DNA of 64,000 nt, from NCBI RefSeq assembly GCF_900188005.1, contig NZ_FZNR01000002.1, positions 909,251-973,250 of the forward strand, read 5' to 3'. The notes under the pieces were generated by a model, which worked only from the letters and a program-made list of their open reading frames with translations, did no database searches and was not told the DNA's origin. The DNA comes from Actinoplanes regularis (lineage in GTDB: Bacteria > Actinomycetota > Actinomycetes > Mycobacteriales > Micromonosporaceae). Each line of letters begins with the position of its first letter. The first letter of the stretch is position 1. Below, piece by piece: positions 26,970 to 35,704 of this stretch. The position numbers and the translations under genes were made by a program.

Positions 26970-28229
26970 TCAGTGACGGGGCCGGAACTCCCGGGCGAGC
27001 ACGTACCGGGCGGTTCCGGCACCGATCCTGACACCCTGCACATCAGCCGTACGGAAGTGCACACCGCCCCAGATCCGCGCCTCCACGACCTCGGCCAGCG
27101 CCGACGAGAAGCTGGAGAAGGCCCGGGTGGTGCCGGAGTCGGCGCTGTACGCGCTCGTCGGAAGGTCGTCACGACCGAAGAACCGTTGCCAGGTCAGGGC
27201 GATCGCCGAGAAGGAACAGGTGTGACCCGACGTGTAGTCCGGGAACGGCGGCGTCACCAGCAGCGGCATCCAGGACGGGTCACCGGCGGTCGCCGGGTTG
27301 CCGTCGCCGTCCGCCTCCTGCACCGCGGTGACCGGGCGCCAGAAGTTCCAGTACTTCTTCTCGCTGTAGCAGGCGATCAGCGCGTCGACATTGGTGATGT
27401 CGACCATCGCGAACATTCGCGCGGTCTGCAGCGTGCTCAAGTGCCGCGACTCGGCGAGCTGGCGCTTCATGGCCCACTCGGTGAGCCTGCGGTCGTGCCA
27501 CCAGATCGCGGCCTGCGTCTCGTCGGTCGTGCGGACCGTACTGGTGACCCCACCGATCGCCTTGACCTCGTTCAGATCCCGGGCGTACGCGGCGCTGGTC
27601 AGCGCCGGCGGCCCCGACGTGCGGAACATCGCCGCGTCCGGGAGGACGAACGGCCGCAGGTCGGCGAACCAGGCCCCATCCTGGGCATACGTGGGCGGGG
27701 TGGGCCGCCACTGACCCGGCGCCGTGCTGACGTTCCAGGTGGCCGAGCCGAAGGCGCCGTCACCGACCCGCGCCGCGATCATCGCGGCGGCGGCCTGCCG
27801 GCCCACCGCGACGCCACCCCGCTCGGCCCAGCCGTCGGGGATCGCGGCGAGGGCGGCGTCGTACTGAGCGCGCACGGTCGCGGCCTGCTCCGGAAAGAGC
27901 GACAGCAGAACCTCGGAGGCGGCCGCGGCCACGGCGGCGTCGGCGGAGTAGGCGCGGTGAGCCTTCGGTGCGGTCAGATACGGCTGGTACGGCACACCGG
28001 CAACCGCGTTCACGGCGTCGTAGACCGCCCCCTGCACCATCGCGAAACTGCGTGCCGCGGTGGCCGGCGACTGCCTCGCCACCTCGTAGATCTCGTTCTG
28101 CGCGTTCAGGTTCCAGACCACGACGGCGTTGGGGCCGGGTGGCGTGGCCTGGGCGGACGAGGGGGCCAGGGCGGTGGTCAGGGCCAGGGTCATGGTTGCG
28201 ATCAGGGCGGGCAAGCGACGGTACGCCAT
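26970..28229 (-). CDS. Secreted vanadium-dependent haloperoxidase-like (PAP2 superfamily) protein
   Basis: 419 aa with an N-terminal signal peptide (LPALIATMTLALTTALAP). The oxyanion-binding pocket is visible as KKYWNFWRPVTAV (Lys, Arg), DYTSGHTCSFSA (Ser-Gly-His) and EARIWGGVHFRTAD (Arg, His), the K-R-SGH-RxxxxH layout of vanadate peroxidases and PAP2 phosphatases. ATG 28229 has GGGGGA five bases upstream. Which activity it has, halide oxidation or phosphatase, cannot be decided from motifs alone. It sits tail to tail with the P450. Confidence 0.82.
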   Translation of the reverse strand: MAYRRLPALIATMTLALTTALAPSSAQATPPGPNAVVVWNLNAQNEIYEVARQSPATAARSFAMVQGAVYDAVNAVAGVPYQPYLTAPKAHRAYSADAAVAAAASEVLLSLFPEQAATVRAQYDAALAAIPDGWAERGGVAVGRQAAAAMIAARVGDGAFGSATWNVSTAPGQWRPTPPTYAQDGAWFADLRPFVLPDAAMFRTSGPPALTSAAYARDLNEVKAIGGVTSTVRTTDETQAAIWWHDRRLTEWAMKRQLAESRHLSTLQTARMFAMVDITNVDALIACYSEKKYWNFWRPVTAVQEADGDGNPATAGDPSWMPLLVTPPFPDYTSGHTCSFSAIALTWQRFFGRDDLPTSAYSADSGTTRAFSSFSSALAEVVEARIWGGVHFRTADVQGVRIGAGTARYVLAREFRPRH

Positions 28230-28446
28230 CAGGGTCCCCCGGGGGTCGCAAGCTTGCGGAAACTGCCTCCCTCACCCTGCTGCCCCGTGACCGTCCACAC
28301 AAGACCTAACCGGGCCGATCGATCCCCGCGACGCGCTCGCCTCGCATGGCGGGGATCTGTGTCAGTCCAGCCTGGCCGCTCCTCCTCGTCCCACCATTCC
28401 TTGAGATCGCCCCACTGATACTCGTTGACGAAACCGCCGCAGCGCG

Positions 28447-30354
28447 TCAACCCATGGCGGTACGCAGTTCAGGGAACCGAAGTTCCATCTCGATCGTGTT
28501 CTCCTGCTGTTTCAGGCTCGCCGTGATCGGTGCGGGCCTTCCCAACTTGTAGCCCTGGGCGAAGTCGACGCCGTACTCTCGCAGCAGCTTGACGGTCTCA
28601 TCGTCCTGGACACATTCGGCTGCGACACGGATGCCGAGCGCGTGACAGAGTTCCACCAATTTCGACACGACGGCCCGATCCGGCGGAGACTGGCAGATGT
28701 CGACGATGAACAGGCCATCAATCTTGACGAGGTCCACCGGTAGGTATTTCAGGTAGGCCAAGGCGGCGTACCCGGTGCCGAAATCGTCGAGTGCGAGTTG
28801 GCAGCCGATCTCCCTGATTCCGGTGGCGAAGGCAAGCGCCTCGTTGCGGTTCTCGATCAGCGCGGTCTCAGTGATCTCGAAGGTGAGGCACTCCGGCTTC
28901 ACTTCGTGCCGGCGTATCGCCTCGGTCACGTAGGTCAACATGCTGGGGTCGGCGAGAGACTTCCCGGAGATGTTGATCTGATAGTGCGAGGTTTGCACGC
29001 CTTGGCCGATCAGTTCCAGGGCATGATCGATGACCCACCTGTCCACGGCGACGATCTCACCGAAGCGTTCGGTCATGTCGAGGAACGCCCACGGGGCGAT
29101 GAGGTCGCCGGTCGTGTCGCGGACCCGCAGGAGGATCTCGTGGCGGGTGACCTGGTTCAGGGCCAGATCGACGATGGGCTGCGCGTAGAGCGCGAACCCG
29201 TCGGTCGCCACCGCATGCCGAATCCGGGATCGGCAGCGGCTCACCCGGTCGCCACCGTCGGTCGGCTGGTCGAATACATGGACGACGGCGCCCTTGCGGC
29301 GGGCCTCACGAGCCGCGTGTTCGCCGTCGACCAGCAGATCGAATCCGGTGTCAGGCACACCCTTGGCAAAGCGTGCCACACCTGCCCACGCATACAGGCG
29401 CAGCGCCTTCTGCCCGACTGTGAACAGATGCCGCCGGATGGCACCGACCATCCGAAGGGCGAGGGCGTCGGCGGCTTCGGCGTGCTCGTCCTCGGAGGTG
29501 ACCAGCACGCCCCAGATTCCGGGACCGACCGAGCCGCACGTCAGATCGGGCCCGACGACCAGACGCAGCAGGGCCGCCACATCGGACGTCAACTCCTCAT
29601 GGTCCCGGTCAGTGGTGGCGACGGCCAGGTGGGTGACCGTCTCCGTCGCCACGACGACGACGGCACCCTCCAGAGTGCGCCGGGCGCGATCGACCTCATC
29701 GGTGAGGTAGCCACGGTTGGTCAGCCCGGTCATCGGGTCTCGGGCCGCCAGATCGACGCAAAGCATCTCGCTGCGGGTGGCAAGCCGGCGACGCTCTTGC
29801 CGCGCGAGTTCGAGGGTGGTGACGTCCTCTCCCGTGGCGACGATTCCCGACGGCTCACCAGCGGTGGTGAGCACCTCGATGTGGCAGTGAACGTAGCGGA
29901 CACTGCCGCCCGGGTGGATCGCGCGGAAGGTGATCTCGCCGGGACGACGCCGGGACCATGCGGATTCGACGGCTTCACGAACCGTCGCCGCGTCCCCTGG
30001 ATGAACGAGCTTGACGAGCGAATCCACGGTGAGGTGCAGCGTTCCCGGCGCATGGCCGAAAATCATCGCCATCTGGTCTGACCACTTCAACGCGCCGGCA
30101 GTCTTGCCGGAGCCCATCGTCCAGGTGATCGTGCCGCGCTTCACCAACTGTGCCGCGCGCTCGATCCGTGCGGCCTCGTCGATGGTCGCCGTGAGCGGAT
30201 CGACGAGATCGGTGTCGACAAGGATCTCGTAACCGTCGGCGAGCGAACGATCATATTCACTCCGCACCATCCGCCCGACTCGCCGAGCCCGGGCGAGCTC
30301 CAGTGAGCTGGGCTCGCGTGCCTCGGCCAGAACCAGAATGTCATCGATGTCCAC
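28447..30354 (-). CDS. PAS / degenerate GGDEF / EAL-domain signalling protein
   Basis: 635-aa protein. Residues 70-190 look like a PAS sensor; DPMTGLTNRGYLTDEVD opens a GGDEF domain whose GGDEF signature is not recognisable, so cyclase activity is unlikely. The C-terminal 250 residues form an EAL domain: HEILLRV (E-I-L for E-A-L), ININ-type strand ending NISGKSL, TFEITETAL, LALDDFGTGYAALAYLKYLP and VKIDGLF. The metal-binding acids are kept, so c-di-GMP hydrolysis is plausible. The GTG at 30354 has GGGGAG five bases upstream and overlaps the sigma gene by 14 bases, so they are coupled. Confidence 0.8.
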   Translation of the reverse strand: MDIDDILVLAEAREPSSLELARARRVGRMVRSEYDRSLADGYEILVDTDLVDPLTATIDEAARIERAAQLVKRGTITWTMGSGKTAGALKWSDQMAMIFGHAPGTLHLTVDSLVKLVHPGDAATVREAVESAWSRRRPGEITFRAIHPGGSVRYVHCHIEVLTTAGEPSGIVATGEDVTTLELARQERRRLATRSEMLCVDLAARDPMTGLTNRGYLTDEVDRARRTLEGAVVVVATETVTHLAVATTDRDHEELTSDVAALLRLVVGPDLTCGSVGPGIWGVLVTSEDEHAEAADALALRMVGAIRRHLFTVGQKALRLYAWAGVARFAKGVPDTGFDLLVDGEHAAREARRKGAVVHVFDQPTDGGDRVSRCRSRIRHAVATDGFALYAQPIVDLALNQVTRHEILLRVRDTTGDLIAPWAFLDMTERFGEIVAVDRWVIDHALELIGQGVQTSHYQINISGKSLADPSMLTYVTEAIRRHEVKPECLTFEITETALIENRNEALAFATGIREIGCQLALDDFGTGYAALAYLKYLPVDLVKIDGLFIVDICQSPPDRAVVSKLVELCHALGIRVAAECVQDDETVKLLREYGVDFAQGYKLGRPAPITASLKQQENTIEMELRFPELRTAMG

Positions 30355-30967
30355 GAGTACTCCCCAGACGTCGGCGGCTCTTCGAGTCGGTATAGCCGGC
30401 CTCCTCAGCCAACTGGCGCAACTGCTGTCTGGCAGCAACTTTGTAGCTGCGGACGCTGCTGTCGGCCAAGCCGAGAATGCGGGCGATCTCCTGGTTGGAA
30501 AAGCCCTCACGCGACATCTGGAACACCTCGGCATGCCGTGCCGGTAGCTGCTGCAGCCAGCCACGCAGCGTCTCCTGTGCCTCCCACGCGTCAGCGAGGT
30601 CCGATTGCGTCCCGACCGGCGGCAGCACCTCGGGTGGCATTGCGGCTTCGCGCTGACGCCGGTCATGCTCGTTGAGAAGTTTGTTCCGGGCGGTGGTGAT
30701 GATCCAGGCGATCGGATCGCGGTAGTCCCGGATCTTCGACCACTGGACCCGCCCATGCAGATAGGCCTCGTGAAGAGCATCCTCGAGGGCCTCACGATTC
30801 CAGCACCAGGCGCGAAGAATCCGCTCGGCCAGGTGGTAGCTCTGCTCGGTGAAGACGACGAACTCCTCGTCATACTTCTTCTTGAGTCGCCCGGCCTCTG
30901 CCCGCCGCGCCTCTTCTCCCTCGTCCGGCTGCGGTATCAGGGCCGCCGAGCCGTCCACCGCGCTCAC
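30341..30967 (-). CDS. ECF-type RNA polymerase sigma factor
   Basis: 208 aa. Region 2 spans ERILRAWCWNREALEDALHE to DPIAWIITTARNKLLNEHDR; region 4 is LPARHAEVFQMSREGFSNQEIARI followed by the recognition helix SSVRSYKVAARQQLR. An N-terminal charged extension of 35 residues precedes region 2. The GTG start overlaps the stop of the small membrane protein gene (GTGA), and its end overlaps the EAL gene, making a compact three-gene unit. The upstream membrane protein could be an unconventional anti-sigma factor, though nothing in its sequence proves it. Confidence 0.8.
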   Translation of the reverse strand: MSAVDGSAALIPQPDEGEEARRAEAGRLKKKYDEEFVVFTEQSYHLAERILRAWCWNREALEDALHEAYLHGRVQWSKIRDYRDPIAWIITTARNKLLNEHDRRQREAAMPPEVLPPVGTQSDLADAWEAQETLRGWLQQLPARHAEVFQMSREGFSNQEIARILGLADSSVRSYKVAARQQLRQLAEEAGYTDSKSRRRLGSTRGHR

Positions 30968-31260
30968 GCCGCCTCCTCACTCCTGCTGCCGATCATCGGC
31001 TCGTGGCCCCCGAACTCCACCTCGCGATGCCCGTCACGATCGGATTCCACGATCCGGATAGCACCGCGGTGCCGCTCAGCGAGCCCCATCAGCCCGGTCG
31101 AGCGGGCGGCGGCCCGCACCGACGCCTCCCGTTCCGCATGCAACCGCGTGCGGTGCGCGATGTAGGTCCGCACCAAGCCAGCGACCACCCCCGCAGCCGC
31201 AAGGATCAAGGCCATCGCTCCGTAATCAAAGAACGGCCCCATCGCCATCTCGCCCACCAT
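30964..31260 (-). CDS. Small single-pass membrane protein upstream of the sigma factor
   Basis: 98 aa. One hydrophobic segment near the N-terminus (YGAMALILAAAGVVAGLV) is followed by a basic, cytoplasm-type tail with ERHRGAIRIVESDRDGHREV. GAGGGGG lies just before ATG 31260; ATGs at 31245 and 31239 are alternatives. Its stop overlaps the sigma-factor start. I do not recognise the family; position suggests a membrane-located partner of the sigma factor or the EAL protein. Confidence 0.6.
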   Translation of the reverse strand: MVGEMAMGPFFDYGAMALILAAAGVVAGLVRTYIAHRTRLHAEREASVRAAARSTGLMGLAERHRGAIRIVESDRDGHREVEFGGHEPMIGSRSEEAA

Positions 31261-31879
31261 GCCCCCTCGCCACTGTCCCCTTGCGAATTACTGTCCGTGG
31301 GGAGGGCTCGATGTAGGTGCTCGATCGTCCACATTCTGCTCAAAGATCAATGATCACGACCTTCAACTGGCCGGATGTCACAAAGTTATGCACGGAACAC
31401 GGGGAGCAAACCTTGAGCGACAGCCACCGAGCGGATATCGGAGATTACTCACGGCAACCGGTTACGCGGATGGATCGCCCTTAGCCTTTACAAGAGATCA
31501 CATCGGGACAGCTGACTCTCCGTGATCCACTCGAGCGTCAGCACGACAAGGCCGCATTCTCAACCTCGACACGTCCGCCGGTGCGGCAACCAAAGGCGGA
31601 GGCTGGCCTCGCACGCCAGGTCACAGGTCCGCACCCGGGATCGCGCAAACATTTTGGTTCGCCGACTTCTTGATGAAGATCGACGATTCCGGTTGACCTT
31701 CGCTGAATTTACTTAGCTGAACCTTCTGGGACCTAGCCGGTGTATACCAGTGCGACCTGCTCTTGCGATTGGCGCCACATTGACGCTGACCAATACCGCG
31801 GGAGCGGTCTAGTTCCTGACACGGGTTGCACAGGGTGCGAGATCAGACACTCTGTCTCTTCCTGACCGGAGGTGGAGGC
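31261..31879. other. Intergenic region with no recognised gene
   Basis: About 620 bases of mixed composition between the divergent sigma-factor operon and a membrane protein gene. Small open frames exist on the plus strand, but none has a ribosome site or protein-like composition. It must contain the promoters of both flanking units; I could not assign them. Confidence 0.4.
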
Positions 31880-32299
31880 GTGGCAAGACGTTCGACTGAG
31901 GCGCAGCGGATGGATGGCTTGGCCCTCCTGTTGTGGGCCGCACCTGCGGTGATCGAGCCGCTAGCGTTGGCGTTCGCCGCCTGGGGACTCCCGGAGGTCG
32001 CTGACGCATCGCCGTTCGGGCGCGCGGGGACCGTTGTTGTGGCGGTGTCGGCTGCTGTGTTGTCGGCACTTGCTGCAATCTTGGCCTGGCGCGGCATATC
32101 GGGTGCTCTTCGAGGTGTGACGGCCGTTCTTCTCACTGTTGTTACGGTTCTCGTCGGGCTGATGACCGTCCACTTCTTCTTCAGCGGCGCGATGTTCGTT
32201 GCCTTCGGCATCTTGCTGCTCCACGCGACGATCTCGATCTGCGTACTCACTCAGGCAGTCCTTCAAGCAGCTCCATCAGTTGAGGGGGCTGATCGGTAA
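31880..32299 (+). CDS. Hypothetical four-helix membrane protein
   Basis: 139 aa with four hydrophobic stretches, including LALLLWAAPAVIEPLALAFA, VVVAVSAAVLSALAAILAW, VTAVLLTVVTVLVGLMTV and AFGILLLHATISICVLTQA. The GTG at 31880 is preceded by GGAGG at 31868-31872; a longer frame from 31826 lacks a site. No family recognised. No operon partner in the same orientation is close. Confidence 0.6.
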   Translation: MARRSTEAQRMDGLALLLWAAPAVIEPLALAFAAWGLPEVADASPFGRAGTVVVAVSAAVLSALAAILAWRGISGALRGVTAVLLTVVTVLVGLMTVHFFFSGAMFVAFGILLLHATISICVLTQAVLQAAPSVEGADR

Positions 32300-32508
32300 T
32301 GCGGCCGGAGTCCATCCAGCGCTTGCGCCAGTACGCCGACGGCGCCATCGGTCTCGGTTGCCGGCTGTAGCTGTCTCGGTGTCCGATAGGTCCGAGAGGC
32401 ACCCGAATCTGCAAGATCGTCGCCGCGGCCCTGGCCATCCTCCGCGGCGATCGCGACCGCACCACGTGACGATCCTCAGTAGTCAGACCCTTGCACGGAA
32501 TGGCTCAA

Positions 32509-32790
32509 TCAATTGTCCGCCGGCCATGACGCATCGTCGAACTCGGTGCAGCAACGCCGTTCGCGGGCGTGTGCATTTTTCGCCGTTCTCGCCGCGGCCA
32601 TCGTCGCGGCAAACTGCAGGGCTGCCGTGAGAAGTGGAAGAAGCGCGGTCAGGGCCGGGAGAACGGTGGTCACGGCGACTCCTTCGTGGAGGGCGACTAG
32701 AGTGCTGTACTCCCATGACGCCAGGCCGATGCGGTGTCCCGCCAGGAGGTCGGCCAAAGCCGACCGACCCCGGCCACGGCGGGACGACAT
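32509..32790 (-). CDS. Hypothetical small membrane protein divergent from the WD40 gene
   Basis: 93 aa beginning MSSRRGRGRSALADLLAGHR, with one hydrophobic segment (VLPALTALLPLLTAALQFAA) and a basic C-terminal tail. The composition is protein-like, but there is no clear Shine-Dalgarno. The start is 41-86 bases from the divergent WD40 gene, depending on that gene's start. It may be spurious. Confidence 0.4.
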   Translation of the reverse strand: MSSRRGRGRSALADLLAGHRIGLASWEYSTLVALHEGVAVTTVLPALTALLPLLTAALQFAATMAAARTAKNAHARERRCCTEFDDASWPADN

Positions 32791-32876
32791 CGGACACGAA
32801 AGCTGCGCAGGTTGCTCTATGCTGTCGGACAATGCCGGACAGTGCCGGAGGCTGTGAGCCCGTCGCGGTGACGAGC

Positions 32877-34199
32877 ATGGCGGACCTGGTGACGCTACTG
32901 CGCCGCCTGCACGTCCGAGCCGGAAAACCGTCGCTACGCGACCTGGAGTCATGGGCGGCGAAGCAGCGGTTCGCCGGCCGCCGTGACGTGGTCCTGAAAC
33001 GAACCACGATCTCAGAGGTGCTGGCGGGGAAGCGACCGCCCGGCCGGGCCTTCGTCGGATGGTTTGCCGAGGCGTGCGGAGTGCCGCCGGGCGAGTCGGT
33101 GCAAGTCTGGCTGCGTGCCTGGGAGACCGCCACCGAGCAGCGGCATCGGCAACCCGCGCCGTCCAGCGAGGACTACTCCACAACAGCGGACCTGCACCGT
33201 CGCCTCCGCGAGCTGACCGAGGAGAACGTCAGAGCCCGCGCCGAGATAGACACTCTTCGCCGCCGTCTCGACGAAGCCGGCCGCACCGGCACGGCGAGTC
33301 GATCCCGCCGTGCCGGTCTGCGGCCAACCGGCGTGATCTTGTCCGGACACACCGGTTACATCACATCGCTTGCCTTCGACCACGGCGGTGAACTGCTCGC
33401 GAGCGGCAGCTACGACGACACGGTACGGCTGTGGGATCCACGCACGGGTGGGCCGGGCCAGTCGCTGATCGGCCACCGCGGGGCGGTGCACGCGGTCGCG
33501 TTCAGTCCCGACGGACGGCTCCTCGCGAGCGCCGCCGGCGACCAGACCATGCGCGTGTGGGATGTCGCGGCCCGACAGACACTGGGCGGGCCGATCGATA
33601 CCGGCCCCAGCACCGTCCGAGCGTTGGCGTTCAGCCCAGACGGCCGCTTCATCGTCGGTGGCACGCACGACTGGGTTCTGCGGCTCTGGGACACCGCCGG
33701 ACGGGCCGTCGACGAACCGATCGAGGCGCATCGTAGCCAAGTCTCCGGAGTCGCGGTCAGCCCCGACGGGCGCTACCTGGCGACTTGCGGAAAGGACACG
33801 GTACGTCTCTGGGACCCGGCCGGCTGGTCACCGGTCGGCGACCCGCTGCCGGTCTCCGCCGAGGGACTGATGCGGGTCGCCTACAGCCCGGACGGTCAGC
33901 TGCTGGCCGCGGCCGGCGGGCGGACGGTGAGAGTCTGGAGAACCGAGGAGCGCGTTGTCGTCGGCGAGTCGGCTGTGCCCCATTCCCAGCCGATTCGCGG
34001 CCTTGCGTTCGACCGGGACGGGTCGCTGTTGGTCACGAGCGGAGGTGAGCTGCGCCTTTGGACGCTGCCGGGCCTCACCCCGCTCGCCGACCCGGTCGTC
34101 GGCTACGGCGGCCCGCTGGCGTGCTGTCCGAAGGACGGCCTGATGGCGGCTGTTGACGACGAACACCGTATCCACCTGTGGACCCTGGACAGGCGATGA
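32877..34199 (+). CDS. HTH / coiled-coil / WD40 beta-propeller protein
   Basis: 440 aa. An N-terminal domain (ADLVTLLRRLHVRAGKPSLR to TTISEVLAGKRPP) resembles the HTH found in actinobacterial STAND and WD40 regulators. A coiled coil (RLRELTEENVRARAEIDTLR) links it to about seven WD40 blades with repeats such as VRLWDP, MRVWDV and FSPDGR. Such propellers are protein-interaction platforms. The ATG at 32877 begins near the conserved domain; ATG 32832 or GTG 32868 are alternatives. The stop overlaps the start of the HicA-like frame (ATGA). Confidence 0.72.
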   Translation: MADLVTLLRRLHVRAGKPSLRDLESWAAKQRFAGRRDVVLKRTTISEVLAGKRPPGRAFVGWFAEACGVPPGESVQVWLRAWETATEQRHRQPAPSSEDYSTTADLHRRLRELTEENVRARAEIDTLRRRLDEAGRTGTASRSRRAGLRPTGVILSGHTGYITSLAFDHGGELLASGSYDDTVRLWDPRTGGPGQSLIGHRGAVHAVAFSPDGRLLASAAGDQTMRVWDVAARQTLGGPIDTGPSTVRALAFSPDGRFIVGGTHDWVLRLWDTAGRAVDEPIEAHRSQVSGVAVSPDGRYLATCGKDTVRLWDPAGWSPVGDPLPVSAEGLMRVAYSPDGQLLAAAGGRTVRVWRTEERVVVGESAVPHSQPIRGLAFDRDGSLLVTSGGELRLWTLPGLTPLADPVVGYGGPLACCPKDGLMAAVDDEHRIHLWTLDRR

Positions 34200-34500
34200 G
34201 GAACAAACGGCCTGCGAGGCCGACCCCCGCGAGCGTGAGTGCGGGAACGACACCGACCAGACTGGCGAAGATCTTGGCGGAGATGTGCCGGAACCCGAAC
34301 AACATCCGGTTCGCGGACCTGTTGTTCGTCTGCCAGCAGTATTTCGGGGAACCACGACCGCAGGGCACATCGAACTACGTGTTCAAGATGCCGTGGCTCG
34401 GCGACCCCGGGTCAACATTCAGGACAAGGGCGGCAAGGCAAAGCCTTACCAGGTCAGGCAAGTGCTGACCGCGATCGAGAAGCTGGAGGAGCGATCGTGA
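34196..34500 (+). pseudogene. HicA-like toxin gene, frameshifted (copy 1)
   Basis: The frame begins at ATG 34196 and encodes RLAKILAEMCRNPNNIRFAD through NYVFKMPWLGDP, the conserved HicA-like part. After GDP the expected continuation RVNIQDKGGKAKPYQVRQVL lies in another frame: one base is missing at the CCCCGGG run near 34405-34411. The actual frame stops at 34468, after a wrong 19-residue tail. The lost frame ends at 34500, where it would overlap the antitoxin start. HicA toxins degrade mRNA; this copy is presumably dead. Confidence 0.7.
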
Positions 34501-34826
34501 GCGTGGCGGACCACTACACCTACCGAGTCCACTGGTCAGCGGAAGACGACGAGTACGTCGGCACCGTCGCCGAGTTGCCCTCCGTCTCTTGGCTCGCCGA
34601 AGACCGGATGGAAGCCTTCATCGGCATCCAGCGCGTCGCCGAAGAGATCGTCGCCGACATGGAAGCCTCCGGCGAAACTCCGCCCGTGGCCATCGCCGAC
34701 CGGCACTACTCCGGCAAGTTTCAGGTCCGCGTACCCGAAGAGGTCCACCGCCGTCTGGCCATCCGCGCGGCCGAACAGGGCGTCTCCCTGAACGCGCTGG
34801 CCTCCTCACGCCTGGCCGGCGCCTGA
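34497..34826 (+). CDS. HicB-like antitoxin (copy 1, toxin broken)
   Basis: 109 aa. HicB-type partial RNase-H-like fold: YTYRVHWSAEDDEYVGTVAE and LPSVSWLAEDRMEAFIGI, followed by a C-terminal ribbon-helix-helix-like DNA-binding segment, FQVRVPEEVHRRLAIRAAEQ with LNALASSRLA. The GTG start has GGAGG at 34485-34489. It would bind HicA and repress its own operon. It is almost identical to copy 2 at 43474, with the same length. Confidence 0.78.
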   Translation: MSVADHYTYRVHWSAEDDEYVGTVAELPSVSWLAEDRMEAFIGIQRVAEEIVADMEASGETPPVAIADRHYSGKFQVRVPEEVHRRLAIRAAEQGVSLNALASSRLAGA

Positions 34827-34866
34827 CGGTTCCGCGGGAGGCTCACCCTCCGTGACCACCGGTTCC

Positions 34867-34922
34867 GGTGGCAAGCCGCGAACCGCCGCGGCAGCAACTA
34901 CGACCGCGCACACAGGAACCCT
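34867..34922 (+). repeat. 56-bp repeat behind HicB, copy A
   Basis: Begins GGTGGCAAGCCGCGAA and ends GGAACCCT, with CAGCAACTACGACC in the middle. Two further copies lie at 43081 and 43844. This copy sits in a possible 30-codon frame starting at GTG 34852. Its role is unknown. Confidence 0.5.
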
Positions 34923-35019
34923 GAACACCGACGACGCGGTTTGATCAAGCGTCATACGAGGTCAGACCGCCTGACAAAGCTCCGGCCAGGTTCTCACCCG
35001 CCACCAATGGAGGCGTCCC

Positions 35020-35598
35020 GTGAACATCGCCAGCCCTTTGATCGCTCTCGTCGGTGTCGTCGTCGGCGCCGTCCTGTCATACGCGTTCGCGGTACTGGGC
35101 GAGAGCCGGCGTGAGCGGTGGGCGCTCAACCGCGAATGGCGAGAACGTCGCCTCCAGACCTACGGCGCCTATGTAGCCGACGTCAAGCGGATGCGGAGCA
35201 TCGCGCAGCGCATAGGCGCAGATGTCGGCCTCGACGACCAGGCACCGCGCCTGCGCCGAGAGGATGGGCTGGACCAACTCGCGGAGGCGAACCTGGCCCG
35301 CGGCGGTTTATTCGAGGCGCTCGCCATGATGGCAGGCAGAGATCTTGTCGAGGCAGCCCGAGAGTTGAACCGCACGGTCTGGCGCTTGGAATGGTTCGCC
35401 CGGGGTCTGCTGGACGACGCCGACGTTGAGGGCTGGCACATCGCCGCGGGGAACTACTACGAAGCGATCAACCGCTTCAACCACCTTGCCCGCACGGAAA
35501 TCGGTGTGACCGGCGAACTCTCGCCTCGGACAGCTGAAAAGTCGCCCCGGGAGCACTACGAGCAGGAGCGGCGAACCAGAACCAGCAAGGCCGCCTGA
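35020..35598 (+). CDS. Hypothetical membrane-anchored protein
   Basis: 192 aa. One N-terminal membrane helix (SPLIALVGVVVGAVLSYAFA) is followed by a mainly helical, charged cytoplasmic region with NREWRERRLQTYGAYVADV and a basic C-terminus. The GTG at 35020 has GGAGG six bases upstream. This one-helix layout with an RxxWxxNREWRE stretch is common in uncharacterised actinobacterial accessory proteins. No function can be given. Confidence 0.6.
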   Translation: MNIASPLIALVGVVVGAVLSYAFAVLGESRRERWALNREWRERRLQTYGAYVADVKRMRSIAQRIGADVGLDDQAPRLRREDGLDQLAEANLARGGLFEALAMMAGRDLVEAARELNRTVWRLEWFARGLLDDADVEGWHIAAGNYYEAINRFNHLARTEIGVTGELSPRTAEKSPREHYEQERRTRTSKAA

Positions 35599-35704
35599 CT
35601 GTCATCCCGTCTGCCGTCGACCCGCACACCGTGGAGCGGGCGTGGCCCTGGGCGCGAACGTGGAGCACCGGATGTCGGGGCGTAATGGCTACCGCTTACG
35701 TTGA

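Noticed and set aside
32247..32465. 72-codon minus-strand frame after the four-helix membrane protein gene
   Set aside because: It overlaps the end of a better gene and has no ribosome site, only a weakly protein-like composition.
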